From Paramoeba atlantica (taxonomy: Eukaryota > Discosea): DNA of 64,000 nt. Below, piece after piece: positions 26,906 to 36,726 of this stretch. The DNA is taken from NCBI GenBank assembly GCA_977017575.1, contig CDRNVI010000008.1, forward strand, positions 1-64,000, in the 5' to 3' direction. A program made the position numbers and the translations under genes. The number at the start of each line of letters is the position of its first letter. Position 1 is the stretch's first letter. The notes beneath the pieces are model-generated. The model ran no database searches. It was not told where the DNA came from and saw only the letters and a list, made by a program, of their open reading frames with translations.

Positions 26906-28636
26906 ATGTCAGATCTTTCGGTACCTGCCTCTTCTCCTGCATCACCATTTGATTCCGAAGATGAAAATGCTTCGAGTAGAAAGGAACACGGATTACAGCA
27001 CGAGTCTTTATCCAACGGCATGCAAGATGAGGTCAGGTCAGATTCAGTTGATGTACAGCGTGGAACATCTACCAATGAACCAGGTAAGGCCACTGTGTCG
27101 CACGAATCAGGACGATCTGAAATATCATTCTTGGAAGTTGAATCGATGCAGTGCTCCTCTGTTTACACTATGATGCAACGAAATGGGGAAGCGGTACAAG
27201 AGTTGGAGGAAGATCTCTTAACTGAATGTGAAAGTTTTTCTTCGGAAATGGACCCGGATGTAGTAGAAAATGTGGAGGAATCTCAAAGTAGCGATAAGGC
27301 ACCTAAGGAGCGGCGAACGCTATCGGAATTGGAGGCACCTCCCTCGGACTCCGAGGAAATTGACAAGGACCAGTTCTCAGAAGACATTTTTCAAGAATGT
27401 TTCGGAATACGCTTTCAAGATTTGGCTGTAGATCCTGAGAATGAGCAAATTGCAAACTCGAAACAGTACATTGCAGCGCTACAAGCCATGCGCGATATCT
27501 TTGGAGACGACGACGGACTGGAACAAGCATTGGCACTTGAGAGAACGGCATCAGGAGATGGTATGGAGAAGCAATCGTTGCGGTCCGTGGTGGAGGCTGC
27601 AAGGGCGCAGCAAAGCAAGGAAGAGTTTGCTGAGATTTTTGGCGCGGGCTACTCCTATGATCCCTCTCTTGATGCTTACTACGGTATGAAACCGCTACTC
27701 CTCAGACGTGAGACAGCCCGTGCGCCACCTTGTCCTACAGGCAAAGTTGCCGTGGTTCGACTTCCCTCCACTTACCCCCACCGGCACATTCTACATCTAA
27801 GCGCTAATCGATACGTTCCCTCTGAGGAGACTCTTTGGAAAAGTAATTTTCGAAATGTCTACACCCCAGAGAACATCATACGCTGCGCGCGCAAAGAAAA
27901 CCGGGTACTCAGCAACACCCGTTATGTGACCTGGGACAACGGTGACGTGACGCTCCACATTGGTCGTGAGACTCACCTACTGCGTCGTAAAACACGTCAG
28001 GAGGATCCTCACCTCCTTATGACCCGAGCACAGTTTTCTACACCCAGCGAAAGGCTCGATAAAGGAGAGATCTCCTCTCAAGATCCCTCCTCTCATCTGT
28101 TACGTGGAGGTCTTAGCCTCTCGGGTGTACAGAACCCGATCTCAGTAGAGTATTCTCATGGCACGTCCTCATATTCGGGTGTGGCCTGTGTTCTCGCACA
28201 TGAAGCTCGACAACGGAGCCATAAAACGCCTGCCTTAGTTCGTCCAACTATTCCTCCAGAGCAGCGCCCTGCCGTGGATGAACGCCCGAGACGTCCTCCT
28301 CGTCCCAACACGCTCGTCCCTGCAGGAATTGCGGAGATTGTGGATCCGTTGCAGGAGATGGTCAGTGAGAGCATCTATGAGGAAGGGTTGCGTGAGCAGC
28401 GACACAGTAATGTAGAAAATGATGAGGAAATCTCTCCTATCTTACGTAATCGTCTGCGAGAAGCGCTGAAACAAATTACCGTTGTGATGGAGAGCGTTGG
28501 GGTCGCGGAGCGAACTCAGTTGGAAATTTCCTGTGCTCCTCTTTATCAAATTTTGGAAAATAGTGAGGCAACTTCTCATGTGCTTCGTAAAGGGCTTCAA
28601 TCTTGCGAGGAAATTTCTTCACTGTATCACTTGTGA
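26906..28636 (+). CDS. LEO1, subunit of the RNA polymerase II Paf1 complex
   Basis: Transcription elongation factor subunit. The 576 residues open with a long acidic, disordered segment (1-170), as in other LEO1 proteins. The LEO1 core follows (about 270-365): KVAVVRLPST, HLSANRYVP, then YTPENIIRCARKENRVLSNT, RYVTWDNGDVTLHIGRETHL (compare 'NTR.V.WSDGS..L..G'). The C-terminal third is helical and Arg/Glu-rich. Partner genes (PAF1, CTR9, CDC73) are not in the window. The start is just behind a polypyrimidine-AG. Confidence 0.75.
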   Translation: MSDLSVPASSPASPFDSEDENASSRKEHGLQHESLSNGMQDEVRSDSVDVQRGTSTNEPGKATVSHESGRSEISFLEVESMQCSSVYTMMQRNGEAVQELEEDLLTECESFSSEMDPDVVENVEESQSSDKAPKERRTLSELEAPPSDSEEIDKDQFSEDIFQECFGIRFQDLAVDPENEQIANSKQYIAALQAMRDIFGDDDGLEQALALERTASGDGMEKQSLRSVVEAARAQQSKEEFAEIFGAGYSYDPSLDAYYGMKPLLLRRETARAPPCPTGKVAVVRLPSTYPHRHILHLSANRYVPSEETLWKSNFRNVYTPENIIRCARKENRVLSNTRYVTWDNGDVTLHIGRETHLLRRKTRQEDPHLLMTRAQFSTPSERLDKGEISSQDPSSHLLRGGLSLSGVQNPISVEYSHGTSSYSGVACVLAHEARQRSHKTPALVRPTIPPEQRPAVDERPRRPPRPNTLVPAGIAEIVDPLQEMVSESIYEEGLREQRHSNVENDEEISPILRNRLREALKQITVVMESVGVAERTQLEISCAPLYQILENSEATSHVLRKGLQSCEEISSLYHL

Positions 28637-29102
28637 TGGTTGTGTTGGCTGTCAATGCTTCATTTTAGCCATACATTTTTCTGGATTCAATACATAGCAG
28701 AGCACCCAGTGTGCAAGTTAAATATTCGACGATTTTTTACATATCTAATACCAGTACACTGGCTGCATATCCGTACACTGGTGTTCGAAATGAAGATATG
28801 ATCAAATGCGTGAATATCTTTCGCATCTTGCTTTGCGGTGAAAGTTTTTAGGAAGCGTTCTACCAACGGATTGTTAGTACTCACTTTATTAGGCAACAAA
28901 GATTTCTCGAGCTGTGAACATGCCTCAGAAGATGTGTGATCAAGACAGCTTGAAGACCAACAGTTTACTTTTACTAACGTAAATTTTGAAATAAATTAAA
29001 TACAATCTAAAGTGTTTGGGATTCATGTGATTCAGTCTGTGATTTTATCTACTTTGAAACGGCTCTCAAAGTTCACTAAAATTCCTTTCCTTTCTTATTG
29101 AC
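28637..29102. other. Intergenic spacer
   Basis: There is no clear gene in 466 bases. A minus-strand frame (28899-28687) encodes NKVSTNNPLVERFLKTFTAK, which has a faint transposase flavour, but nothing supports it. The gap ends with TTCCTTTCCTTTCTTATTGAC directly before the next ATG. Confidence 0.35.
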
Positions 29103-29630
29103 ATGATTCGCAATCCTCCGGAAGGGTACAGTCGTCATTTTTGGATGGGTCCATACCGCTCCCAGGCCGTGTTGCAGCCCGACTGCTTTCTACGAGAGCC
29201 GCTTGCGCAACGCCATCGATCGCGTCAGCAGCGAAGGCAAAACACACAACGCCTGCAGCAATTCGTTCACAAAACACGATTTCAAAACCTTAGTTTGGAC
29301 GACGCAGCTACTTTGGTGAACAGTGCCGTACGAGGCCATCGTGCTCGACAGTCGAATGCGGTAATTTCATGGCTGAACGGTTCTCTTGTACCGTTAGAAG
29401 ACATCCGTTCTCATAACGAGACCACACATGAAAAGCTAAGTGAGCTACTCCGAAGTCAAGGCCTTGATCCCACGGAAGCACTTGTGGCACCTCTTTCGGA
29501 AGTGCCCCTTCCCGGTTGCACGGATGAGGAAATCACTGCTTACAACGATGAGGCTTTGGCATGTGCAAAGCAAATCGCTGCAAAGTATGGGCCCATTCGA
29601 GAGATCCTTTTTATCACTGGTACAGAATAA
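29103..29630 (+). CDS. Small basic protein, unknown, possibly mitochondrial
   Basis: Not recognised. The 175 residues start MIRNPPEGYSRHFWMGPYRS and contain a strongly basic stretch (about 38-60, QRHRSRQQRRQNTQRLQQF), then an all-helical, more acidic C-terminus. The size and the Arg-rich front would suit a mitochondrial ribosomal or RNA-binding protein, but no family motif is visible. The start is clear because the ATG directly follows a pyrimidine tract. Confidence 0.6.
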   Translation: MIRNPPEGYSRHFWMGPYRSQAVLQPDCFLREPLAQRHRSRQQRRQNTQRLQQFVHKTRFQNLSLDDAATLVNSAVRGHRARQSNAVISWLNGSLVPLEDIRSHNETTHEKLSELLRSQGLDPTEALVAPLSEVPLPGCTDEEITAYNDEALACAKQIAAKYGPIREILFITGTE

Positions 29631-29998
29631 AAAATATTTGAGCCTTTATTTTTCTGTAGTGGTGTTTTCCTATCCCCTATGAGTTACCTTTTACTATGCA
29701 GCGTAGAATACTTTTACAAGTATTACAACTTGAAGTGTGTGTCTATTCTATGGAACAAGAAAATTAATCTATAGGGCCTATTTTTCGTAACCATGTTGTT
29801 AGAACGTTGTTGATGCTCCAAGGTGGTAGTCCTTGTCAGAACAGCTAGTCATATTTTCGATAACACATTCAGATTCATTATACAGTCGTCTTTTTTAAGA
29901 AATCCTATATTCATTGTATTTAATCAACAATCAATCTGTAGTATTCGTAGAAGCGAACACCTACACCCTAGTTCGTTAAAACTCGAAACCCTCGTTAG
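29631..29998. other. Intergenic spacer
   Basis: AT-rich, 368 bases. I see no gene, RNA or repeat in it. Confidence 0.35.
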
Positions 29999-31795
29999 AT
30001 GATTCTTCAAAAAAAGAATCCGATACGGGTCAATCTCTACATTCCGAGCATTACCCCAGAACACACACACAACCTCCTCTATACACACATTCCATCCAAG
30101 TCCAAGCCAAACTTTTCTACCCTTCCCCCCTCTGCTCTTTCTTCACACACCCCCCATGTTCCTCCCCTTCCACCCCTAACCCCCCCTCCACCCCCTACCC
30201 TTCCCCTCACAACCCTCCCCCTCCACCCCCTACCCTTCCCCTCACTCCCCTCCCCCTCCACCCCCTCCCCTTCCCCTCACAGCCCCCCCTCCACCCCCTA
30301 CCCTTCCCCTCACTCCCCTCCCCCTCCACCCCCTCCCCTTCCCCTCACAGCCCCCCCTCCACCCCCTACCCTCCTCACTCCCATCCCCCTACCCTTTCCC
30401 TCCCCCCCTCCCCCCATGTCCCTCCCCCTCCCCCCCCTCCCCCTCCGCTCCATGACCCGTCACGCCCTCACCGGCACCCCGCCCCCCACCCGCTCCACCC
30501 TCCTCTCCACGGTCACCAACAAAATGGACAAAGCCGCCCACCTCCTCCCCACCACCCTCTCCCTCCACACCCCCCTCCTCCCCGGCCCCCCCCGTCGCAC
30601 CGCCTTCGTCCGCACCCCCACCACCGAGCTCGGTCTCTCCCCCTCCATCGTCTCCTGGCTCTCCGCCCATGGCATCCACGCCTTCACCCCCACCCAGGCC
30701 GCGGTCCTCGGGGCCATGCTCCGGGGGACCAGCGTGGTGGCCCAGGCGGAGACGGCCTCGGGGAAGTCCCTCGCGGCGGCGCTCGGGGCCGCGCACCGGC
30801 TCCTCCACGGGCTCGTCGCGGCGTCCCGCGTGCACACCGTCGTGGTGGTCCCCAGCGAGGGGGTGGGGCGGCAGTACGTGCGGTGGGTGTCCGCGGTCGC
30901 GGGGGGGTCGCGGCACGTGGTGGGGTGGGTGGGGGAGGGGGAGGGGGGGAGGGGGGGGGAGGAGAGGCTGATGGGGTTACGGGGGGTGGCCCCGCATGTG
31001 CTGGTGGGGACGGTGGGGGGGGTTGCGATGGTGCGGAAGTATGCGCCGGAGTTGTGGGGGGTGAAACTGCGAAAGGTGGTGGATACGTTGGTGGTGGATG
31101 AGGTGGATGCGGTGTTGGCACAGGATGGGGGGGTGGAGCTGGTGGAGAGGTTGTATCGGAGACAACGGGATGAGATTCCGGCGCAGCTGGTGGCGTTGTC
31201 CGCGACGATGGATACCCGGACGCGACGACAGGTGAATCGGTGGGTGCGGGATGAGAGTAATGTGTTGCGGGTGTGTAGCTCCGCGATGGAGCATGCCCTG
31301 CCGGAGAATTTGTCGTATTTTTTGTACTGTGACCCGACACGGCGTGGGGCCGCGCTGCTCGCCAATGTGCTGTTGTACAGTCAATATGTGAAAGAGGGGG
31401 GGTTTCGTCCGTTGGTGTGTGTTCCCACGTCCGAGCACAAGGCGGAGTTGCGGCAGACAATGCAGGAAATAGTCCGTCCGAAACTTCAGTCCACGTCTTG
31501 CGTGCCCAAGGACGATTCCGGGGGCTTTCTCCCGACCTCCCCGATTGAAATTTCTTCAAAGATACTGGTGTCGGATTTCGAGGAGACGCGCGGGTTAAAC
31601 TATGAGGGCATCTCGGATGTTATTATTTACGGAGGCGTTCCCTCACCCGCGCAGTTCGTGCACTTAGCGGGATGTGCTGCGCGCAACGGGGGCAAGGGGG
31701 AAGTGAGTCTAATTTTTTCCCCATACGACTCGAGGAGTGTGCAACGTCTTTGTAGTGTTTATGATATTCCGTACAAATTATCAGTTTGTAGATGA
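29999..31795 (+). CDS. DEAD-box-like RNA helicase with degenerate motif VI
   Basis: Superfamily 2 helicase fold. Domain 1: LGLSPSIVSWLSAHGIHAFTPTQ (Q motif), motif I AETASGKS, motif II VDEVD (for DEAD) and motif III SAT. Domain 2: ILVSDFEETRGLNYEGISDVI (motifs IV-V) and FVHLAGCAARNGGKGE in place of motif VI HRxGRxGR, where two of three Arg are lost, so ATP hydrolysis may be weak or absent. The longest open frame starts at 29999, but its first ~140 codons are Pro/Leu/Ser low complexity from a pyrimidine tandem repeat. An ATG at 30416 or 30452 is at least as likely. Composition flips from C-rich to G-rich at about 30.7 kb. A mitochondrial RNA helicase role is a guess. Confidence 0.72.
   Translation: MILQKKNPIRVNLYIPSITPEHTHNLLYTHIPSKSKPNFSTLPPSALSSHTPHVPPLPPLTPPPPPTLPLTTLPLHPLPFPSLPSPSTPSPSPHSPPSTPYPSPHSPPPPPPPLPLTAPPPPPTLLTPIPLPFPSPPPPMSLPLPPLPLRSMTRHALTGTPPPTRSTLLSTVTNKMDKAAHLLPTTLSLHTPLLPGPPRRTAFVRTPTTELGLSPSIVSWLSAHGIHAFTPTQAAVLGAMLRGTSVVAQAETASGKSLAAALGAAHRLLHGLVAASRVHTVVVVPSEGVGRQYVRWVSAVAGGSRHVVGWVGEGEGGRGGEERLMGLRGVAPHVLVGTVGGVAMVRKYAPELWGVKLRKVVDTLVVDEVDAVLAQDGGVELVERLYRRQRDEIPAQLVALSATMDTRTRRQVNRWVRDESNVLRVCSSAMEHALPENLSYFLYCDPTRRGAALLANVLLYSQYVKEGGFRPLVCVPTSEHKAELRQTMQEIVRPKLQSTSCVPKDDSGGFLPTSPIEISSKILVSDFEETRGLNYEGISDVIIYGGVPSPAQFVHLAGCAARNGGKGEVSLIFSPYDSRSVQRLCSVYDIPYKLSVCR
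30161..30415. repeat. Polypyrimidine tandem repeat
   Basis: About 250 bases contain almost only C and T on the + strand. A 68-base unit (start CCCTTCCCCTCACTCCC at 30233 and 30301) is repeated, built from half-units CTCCACCCCCTACCCTTCCC. It may be a 5' leader or a translated Pro/Ser/Leu tract; it is also a candidate triplex/H-DNA-forming mirror repeat. Confidence 0.8.
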
Positions 31796-32545
31796 AGATT
31801 TGCTTAAGTGTGTGATCTCTTATGGAAATTATTTCCCTAGGAGATCATTTCAAATGATAACACTTGAAATATGGAATCCAACGCTTTAAATACGGTAAAG
31901 CGCATACCCCTTGCATGAACAGCGAAGAATGACAAAGATGTCCCGCAAATCCCACGAACCCGAAAAACATGCGGGGGGTGTGTTCTAGAGAGACTCGAAA
32001 TTAGTCCATCTTAAGGAGTTTTGACGTTGAAAAAGTGAAAATACCAGTGGAGTCTTCGTTTCCACTACATATTCGCTTTGCTGAATGTCACCAGCGTGTA
32101 TTCGCTTTGCTGAACTTCACCAGCGATGGGTATGGAATCATACAGCGCGCATGCAAATCCTTTTCCTGAAGTCTTTACTATTCCTGGTGCTTTTTCACTC
32201 TTAAACAGCTCATGAGTAATATTGAGAAAATCGTTTTGTACTTGAGAGTGCAAGATTATAGCCCATCGGGAGTACTCTAAGGCGAAATACGTCTTCCCCA
32301 ATTCGTACGCAACATGCAAGAGCTGTTAGAGAAAGCATATGCTGTCATTTTGTAACATTTTCTCTATTTCTGCATTCTGTTTATTACACTGTAGCTACGA
32401 TTGGTTGCTGTACAAACTGCAGTTTGCATACTTTATGGGTTTTTAACGTATCAATTTTGAAGAATAAATTCTCCCAGTGTTTATGGCATATGCTTCTTTG
32501 CGTATCACACATTCGTAAGCTTCGATTTTCTTTAGCAACTCGATC
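31796..32545. repeat. Intergenic gap with 30-bp direct repeat
   Basis: There is no convincing gene in 750 bases. TATTCGCTTTGCTGAA...TCACCAGCG occurs twice with a 30-base period (32069-32095, 32099-32125). A minus-strand frame (32319-32065) ends in this repeat and encodes GKTYFALEYSRWAIILHSQV; it is unidentified and not called. The gap ends with GATTTTCTTTAG (about 32535), ten bases before the next ATG. Confidence 0.5.
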
Positions 32546-32887
32546 ATGTGTATCAATCCAGTAGAATTTTGCACAACGGAAAAGCACTTCGATGCCGAAG
32601 AGAAGCAAACGGAAAGAGAAGTGTCTCCAAATGTTTTCTTTGATTTAAATTTAGAAAATGATTCAACAAGCGAAACACTTTCTGTGATCAATCAGCAGCC
32701 CAGAAGTGGTCTCACTTTAGAAAGGATTTGTAGCATGCATGTAAACGCTTTGAAATATCAAGACGTTGGAGAACGACATCTTTTTCATATCGGTTTGCGA
32801 GATGCAAAGACACAAATGCTGCTTGAAGAAACCACTGATATACTACACTGGCTGCAATACTTTTGCCTCGAAAACATTGAAGCTTGA
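32546..32887 (+). CDS. Small acidic protein, unknown
   Basis: The 113 residues start MCINPVEFCTTEKHFDAEEK. The protein is acidic, with a more ordered C-terminal half (LTLERICSMHVNALKYQDVG, then TTDILHWLQYFCLENIEA). It has no recognisable domain. The ATG is well placed behind a polypyrimidine-AG. Its short length and unknown family make it less certain than its neighbours. Confidence 0.5.
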   Translation: MCINPVEFCTTEKHFDAEEKQTEREVSPNVFFDLNLENDSTSETLSVINQQPRSGLTLERICSMHVNALKYQDVGERHLFHIGLRDAKTQMLLEETTDILHWLQYFCLENIEA

Positions 32888-33165
32888 ATATGCAAGTTTT
32901 CTTTTCTTTGCTGTTTTAACTCATGGAGCGGATAGAAATTTACATTAAAAAAATATTTTTTTTCTTTCTTGCTGTGTTTTTCCTTGCTTTCATTTAGTAA
33001 GTTCTTGTTATTGTAAACAAGTTACTGATTTTGTCGGTGGTAAGAAACTGAGTGAGATACAAACTGAGATAGGAAAATTGAAGTAAGATTAATTAAAAAA
33101 GGAGAGTGACGTTTTTTATCCTATAAATTTTCATACATATTTTTTAGCTCATACGCCTACCCATC

Positions 33166-33924
33166 ATGTCCTCTGACGATTCGGATGAAGATTTCCGCAC
33201 GCTTCGCCGGCGACCACGAAAGAATCGCGAGGCCCAGTACGCCCAGGAGGATGCCGCGGCGGAAGGTATTGTAGATCTCGCCACCACAGACCTTGACGCA
33301 CTCTCTCTTGGTGATTTCCTAAAAGCCTACGAACGACGTCCTAGACCTCAGCAGATATGTCGCACAGGTGCAGCTCACCCAAACGCCAGGACGCGCATTC
33401 CATCCTGGTCCGAGTTGGAGACCAATACGGCCCCCTACCCCTACATTCGCATGTTACAACGCGCAAGTCACTGCGCTCGAGAGCGAAACCCGGAGGCCAT
33501 TCGGGCCGGAGAGGGGACGATTCAAATTCTGGGCCCGAAAATGCAAAAAGACGGGCCTCGGAAAACTGTGATTACAAACTTCCGAGATGTCTGTGCCTCC
33601 ATGGCCCGCACCGAGGAGAACGTCATGGACTTTTTAACCAAGGAACTTAGCACGACGGGAAATTTGGATTCTAATCAGTGCCTGGTGTTGAAAGGGAGCT
33701 ACCGCGACCACAACTTGGAGAAAGCCCTGCGTAAATACGCCGATGAGTTTATTGTGTGCTATGCCTGTGGCTCTGGCCAGACCACACTCTCGCGCGACCC
33801 CGTATCTCGTCTTTTTGAGCTTAAATGTGAAAAATGCAATGCGTCGCGAAATGTGTCGTCCGCGACAGCCGGATTTGCCGCCCAGACCACACGGCGTGCC
33901 ATTCAAAGAATGAAGCAAGGCTAG
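33166..33924 (+). CDS. Translation initiation factor eIF2 beta subunit
   Basis: Part of the eIF2 GTP-tRNAi-Met complex. The 252 residues comprise an acidic/basic N-terminal tail (1-75, without the long Lys blocks of animal eIF2-beta), then the eIF2B/IF5 domain: RKTVITNFRDVCASMARTEE, VMDFLTKELSTTGNLDSNQ, LVLKGSYRDHNLEKALRKYA. The C-terminal zinc ribbon is CYACGS...LKCEKCNAS (Cys pairs about 204/207 and 224/227). The start lies behind CATATTTTTTAG. The assignment is firm. Confidence 0.92.
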   Translation: MSSDDSDEDFRTLRRRPRKNREAQYAQEDAAAEGIVDLATTDLDALSLGDFLKAYERRPRPQQICRTGAAHPNARTRIPSWSELETNTAPYPYIRMLQRASHCARERNPEAIRAGEGTIQILGPKMQKDGPRKTVITNFRDVCASMARTEENVMDFLTKELSTTGNLDSNQCLVLKGSYRDHNLEKALRKYADEFIVCYACGSGQTTLSRDPVSRLFELKCEKCNASRNVSSATAGFAAQTTRRAIQRMKQG

Positions 33925-34454
33925 ATAATGGGAAACGTATGGGAATTTTGAGAAACAAGTGGGCATGGAAGAAAACAGATGATGTTCCTTTTGGTTGATT
34001 TTATAGTCATGCAATTTGATATGAAATTTTCGTAAACTTTGCAGTTTTTTCTGGCCATTCTTACTTATCGACTATGATTCTTACTTATCGACTACGATTC
34101 TTACTTATCGAGTTGTGCTGTTCATTTTTTTCGGAATAACGCTTCAATAGAAAGAGAACTCGCTTTAAATTTAAATAGCTTCGCTCGGTCTGCTTAAAAG
34201 AGTTTTAATTTGAAAAGAATATGGAAGATGTACCGTACAAACATCGGTTCACGCAGCATGCAGTATTGTCAATATTATTGACGTCAATTATTGAATAATT
34301 GACGTTAAAGTAAATATACCAAGACGGCGAAAAAATATGAATCGATTTCAAAATAAATTTTAAGTAGTTGAACTGCAGTAATTCTATGTTATTTGAAAAT
34401 AAATGAAACGTTTTTTGCTCTAAGATAAAATAAAACTTTGTTTCATTTGACATT
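33925..34454. repeat. Spacer with 20-bp tandem repeat
   Basis: No gene seen. ATTCTTACTTATCGACTATG recurs at 34057, 34077 and 34097 (the last one partial), giving a 20-base period. The region ends AT-rich with TTATTTGAAAATAAATGAAA. Confidence 0.6.
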
Positions 34455-35522
34455 ATGATTACGTATCGCTTTGACATTCTGAGCACAAGTGCCTTAGGTA
34501 TATGTGGCTATACTATCACGGCTGGTTATGCATGTGTAGCATTATGGAAATGGAGGCGGAGAAATGCAACTTCGAGCCTCGACTCTTCACAAGCACCAGA
34601 CGATCTTGAAAAAGAAAGGACCATTTTTGCTTTTGTACGAGGCAGGCGAATTTTGCCAGTATGTGCCAAATCTCTATATGCTTTCGGGGTGTCCTTTATT
34701 GGTACCTTACTGTTTTACCTCGAGCCACGAATTCCGCTAGCACTACCCGCGGCGCTCACTTTTATTTGTGGTTTGCTTAATTTGACTTCTCCAAGCGAAG
34801 CTCTGTCTCCTCGCGGAAGAAATGGAATGTTGACTCTTCTTGCGCTTTCTTGTGGATACGCCATGGGTCCAATTAATGTCACTTTTCCTAGTATGATTGC
34901 ACTACCATTCTACTCATGTGTGTTCTCCACTTTATTGAGTCACATGGTGGCAAGTGAAGTTTGTCAAACGTCCTCGTGGTATTTGATACACGCGTTGATC
35001 TGCAGCTTAACCTTCGGAAATTCGTTGTTGGAAAGTATATTCAAGCACCCATGGCGCGCCCTCCCCTTTCATATATGGCAAATAGTCCAGAGCGGTATTT
35101 GCGTAGGGATGACTGTATACTGCTGGTATGCCTGCATTGGTTCTCGACAACGAAGGTCGGGGACAGTAAAAGAGGTGTATGTTGCAATGGACGATCCTGC
35201 CAAACAGGATTGTATGATTCATCGAGACACAACAATTATTTTTGGTGCTACAGCCTCCATTTTGTTTATTCTTACGCGTCAACTCATGCGAAAAGTATTC
35301 AGGAGACGAGGTCCACCTCAGTCTTCTCATAATACTGCCTCCTCGACTATTATATGGCCGGGTTATCCCACCATCGGTCTCCACGTGGGGTTCTCAGATA
35401 TAAGCTCGGCTTTGATCTGTGTCGCAGGGTACATATTAGCTGTCAGCACATTGCAACATACATATGGCACAACGTGTGGTCATCGCATGAGCGAACTGGG
35501 GCGTGGCATTATGGGTACGTAA
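34455..35522 (+). CDS. Multi-pass membrane protein resembling Bax inhibitor-1 (TMBIM)
   Basis: The 355 residues hold about seven to eight hydrophobic segments (around 10-30, 75-95, 97-112, 125-150, 150-170, 176-192, 208-226, 265-282, 325-345). The middle resembles BI-1: a short loop before LLALSCGYAMGPINVTFPSM (BI-1: FAFLTGLGLGPALE), a helix ending WYACIGSRQRR, then DPAKQDCMIHRDTTIIFGAT and LTRQLM (BI-1: HGDQDYIWHCIDLFLDF and FRKLM). BI-1 proteins are ER calcium-leak channels of ~240 residues, so the ends here are extended. The motif match is by eye, and a different polytopic family is possible. Confidence 0.45.
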   Translation: MITYRFDILSTSALGICGYTITAGYACVALWKWRRRNATSSLDSSQAPDDLEKERTIFAFVRGRRILPVCAKSLYAFGVSFIGTLLFYLEPRIPLALPAALTFICGLLNLTSPSEALSPRGRNGMLTLLALSCGYAMGPINVTFPSMIALPFYSCVFSTLLSHMVASEVCQTSSWYLIHALICSLTFGNSLLESIFKHPWRALPFHIWQIVQSGICVGMTVYCWYACIGSRQRRSGTVKEVYVAMDDPAKQDCMIHRDTTIIFGATASILFILTRQLMRKVFRRRGPPQSSHNTASSTIIWPGYPTIGLHVGFSDISSALICVAGYILAVSTLQHTYGTTCGHRMSELGRGIMGT

Positions 35523-35565
35523 GCATTCTAGGCACGTTAATCTTTTTTCAGACCTTACTGAACTA

Positions 35566-35856
35566 CCGTATACCCCCCTCAGTACGATACCCCCCCCCCC
35601 CCAGTGAGAGAGATTTGGCCCTTTTTGGGCTGACCCAGTAAGAGAGATTTGGCTCGGGGGCCCCACAGGAGGGGTATAGGGAGTAGGGGATGGGTGTCTG
35701 CATGTTGGGGGCCTCGGGGGTAACCCAAATAAGCGTTTTAACACGTTTTCCGAAGAAACAATACAAATAAATAGTCAAAAAAGTCGGGAGAAAAGAAGAA
35801 ACCTGCCAAAAAAGCATACCCCCCAGTAAGAGAGATTTGGCCATTTCTACCCAAAA
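35566..35856 (-). mobile_element. Non-autonomous DNA element (MITE), family A, truncated copy
   Basis: Starts after a TA with CCGTATACCCCCCTCAG and contains several AGTAAGAGAGATTTGGCC blocks, a central GGTAACCCAAATAAGCG, and CGTTTTAACACG. It matches the element at 55042-55397 in inverted orientation over nearly 290 bases but lacks the last ~45. It has no coding capacity. It sits right after the BI-1-like gene and may supply its 3' end. Confidence 0.75.
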
Positions 35857-36600
35857 GTGCAGTGTTTCCAAGATGTCTTCTCCCCTGCGGAAATTTGACT
35901 CTTTTTATTTGTTTTTTTCTCATTTTTACAGCATTGGATAGATCTCGTTCCCCTGATGAAGAGCTTTGTCGCCCTTTTTTTGTAGGGACCTCCTGGGTCC
36001 AAAACACATGGTTTTTTGGGTCATTTTTCTGGAACACATACATTTTTTTCATTTTTTTATGCTTTGGTAAAATATTTTCTTTCGCATTTTGGCTTGTTTT
36101 CATTTTCTTTGATCTCGTTCCCTTAGCAAATGCCTTTGTTAGTTTTTCTTCCCAGTGATCCCCTAGGGCTCTCGTGAGATTAAAAACACAGTTCATTTGA
36201 AACCACTGTACATGTGGCGCATGTGCCCATTTACATAATCGATCGAATCCAAGATGTCGGCGAAGATCATCGACAAAACCTTGGTGGTGGCTCGACAAAA
36301 CCTTGGTGGAATCTCGACAAAACAATGGTGAAACCTCGCCACCCTCGGCCCTTCAATTGTTTTGAGAGAAAACGTTTATTCGTCTTCAAAAGACGTATAA
36401 CGTTTTTATACGTCTTTGAAGACGTATAACGTAAAAGACTTTTACGTTATCAAGACTTGCAATGTATGTTCTCATTATTTTTGTTTCTGCGCAAGAAGAC
36501 AAAGATTTTGCTCTCAGTAACAGCACCAAAAGGAATTTTTTAATTGAAATATAGAAAATCTGTAGAACGCAAATTCTCTTTGTTAGATTTTTTTACAACT
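35857..36600. repeat. Spacer with short direct repeats and a palindrome
   Basis: Three imperfect 24-base units of ACAAAACCTTGGTGG...CTCG lie at 36272-36336. A palindromic set, CGTCTTCAAAAGACGTATAACG and its inverse, lies at 36380-36450. Poly-T stretches are frequent. No gene is seen. Confidence 0.5.
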
Positions 36601-36684
36601 ATGGCCGTACTTTCAATCGAAACCATGAAACGCTATTCCTCGCTGCATCAGAGCTCGTCATCACCCAACTCCTTCCCGACATAG
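36601..36684 (+). other. Possible upstream ORF in the leader of the methyltransferase-like gene
   Basis: ATG at 36601 opens a 27-codon frame (MAVLSIETMKRYSSLHQSSS...) that stops at TAG (36682-36684), 42 bases before the main ATG and in the same frame. It could be a true uORF, or a mitochondrial-type N-terminus separated from the gene by a stop. Confidence 0.3.
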
Positions 36685-36726
36685 CACACTCCCTCCCCCT
36701 TTCCCTTGCACACATAACCGACACCC

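Noticed and set aside
30460-31559. Minus-strand frames of about 290-300 codons opposite the helicase
   Set aside because: Pro/Ser/Ala-rich antisense of a G-rich stretch; helicase motifs on the + strand explain the sequence.
32065-32319. 84-codon minus-strand frame in the spacer before the small acidic protein gene
   Set aside because: Not recognised, on the unused strand, and its end lies in a tandem repeat.
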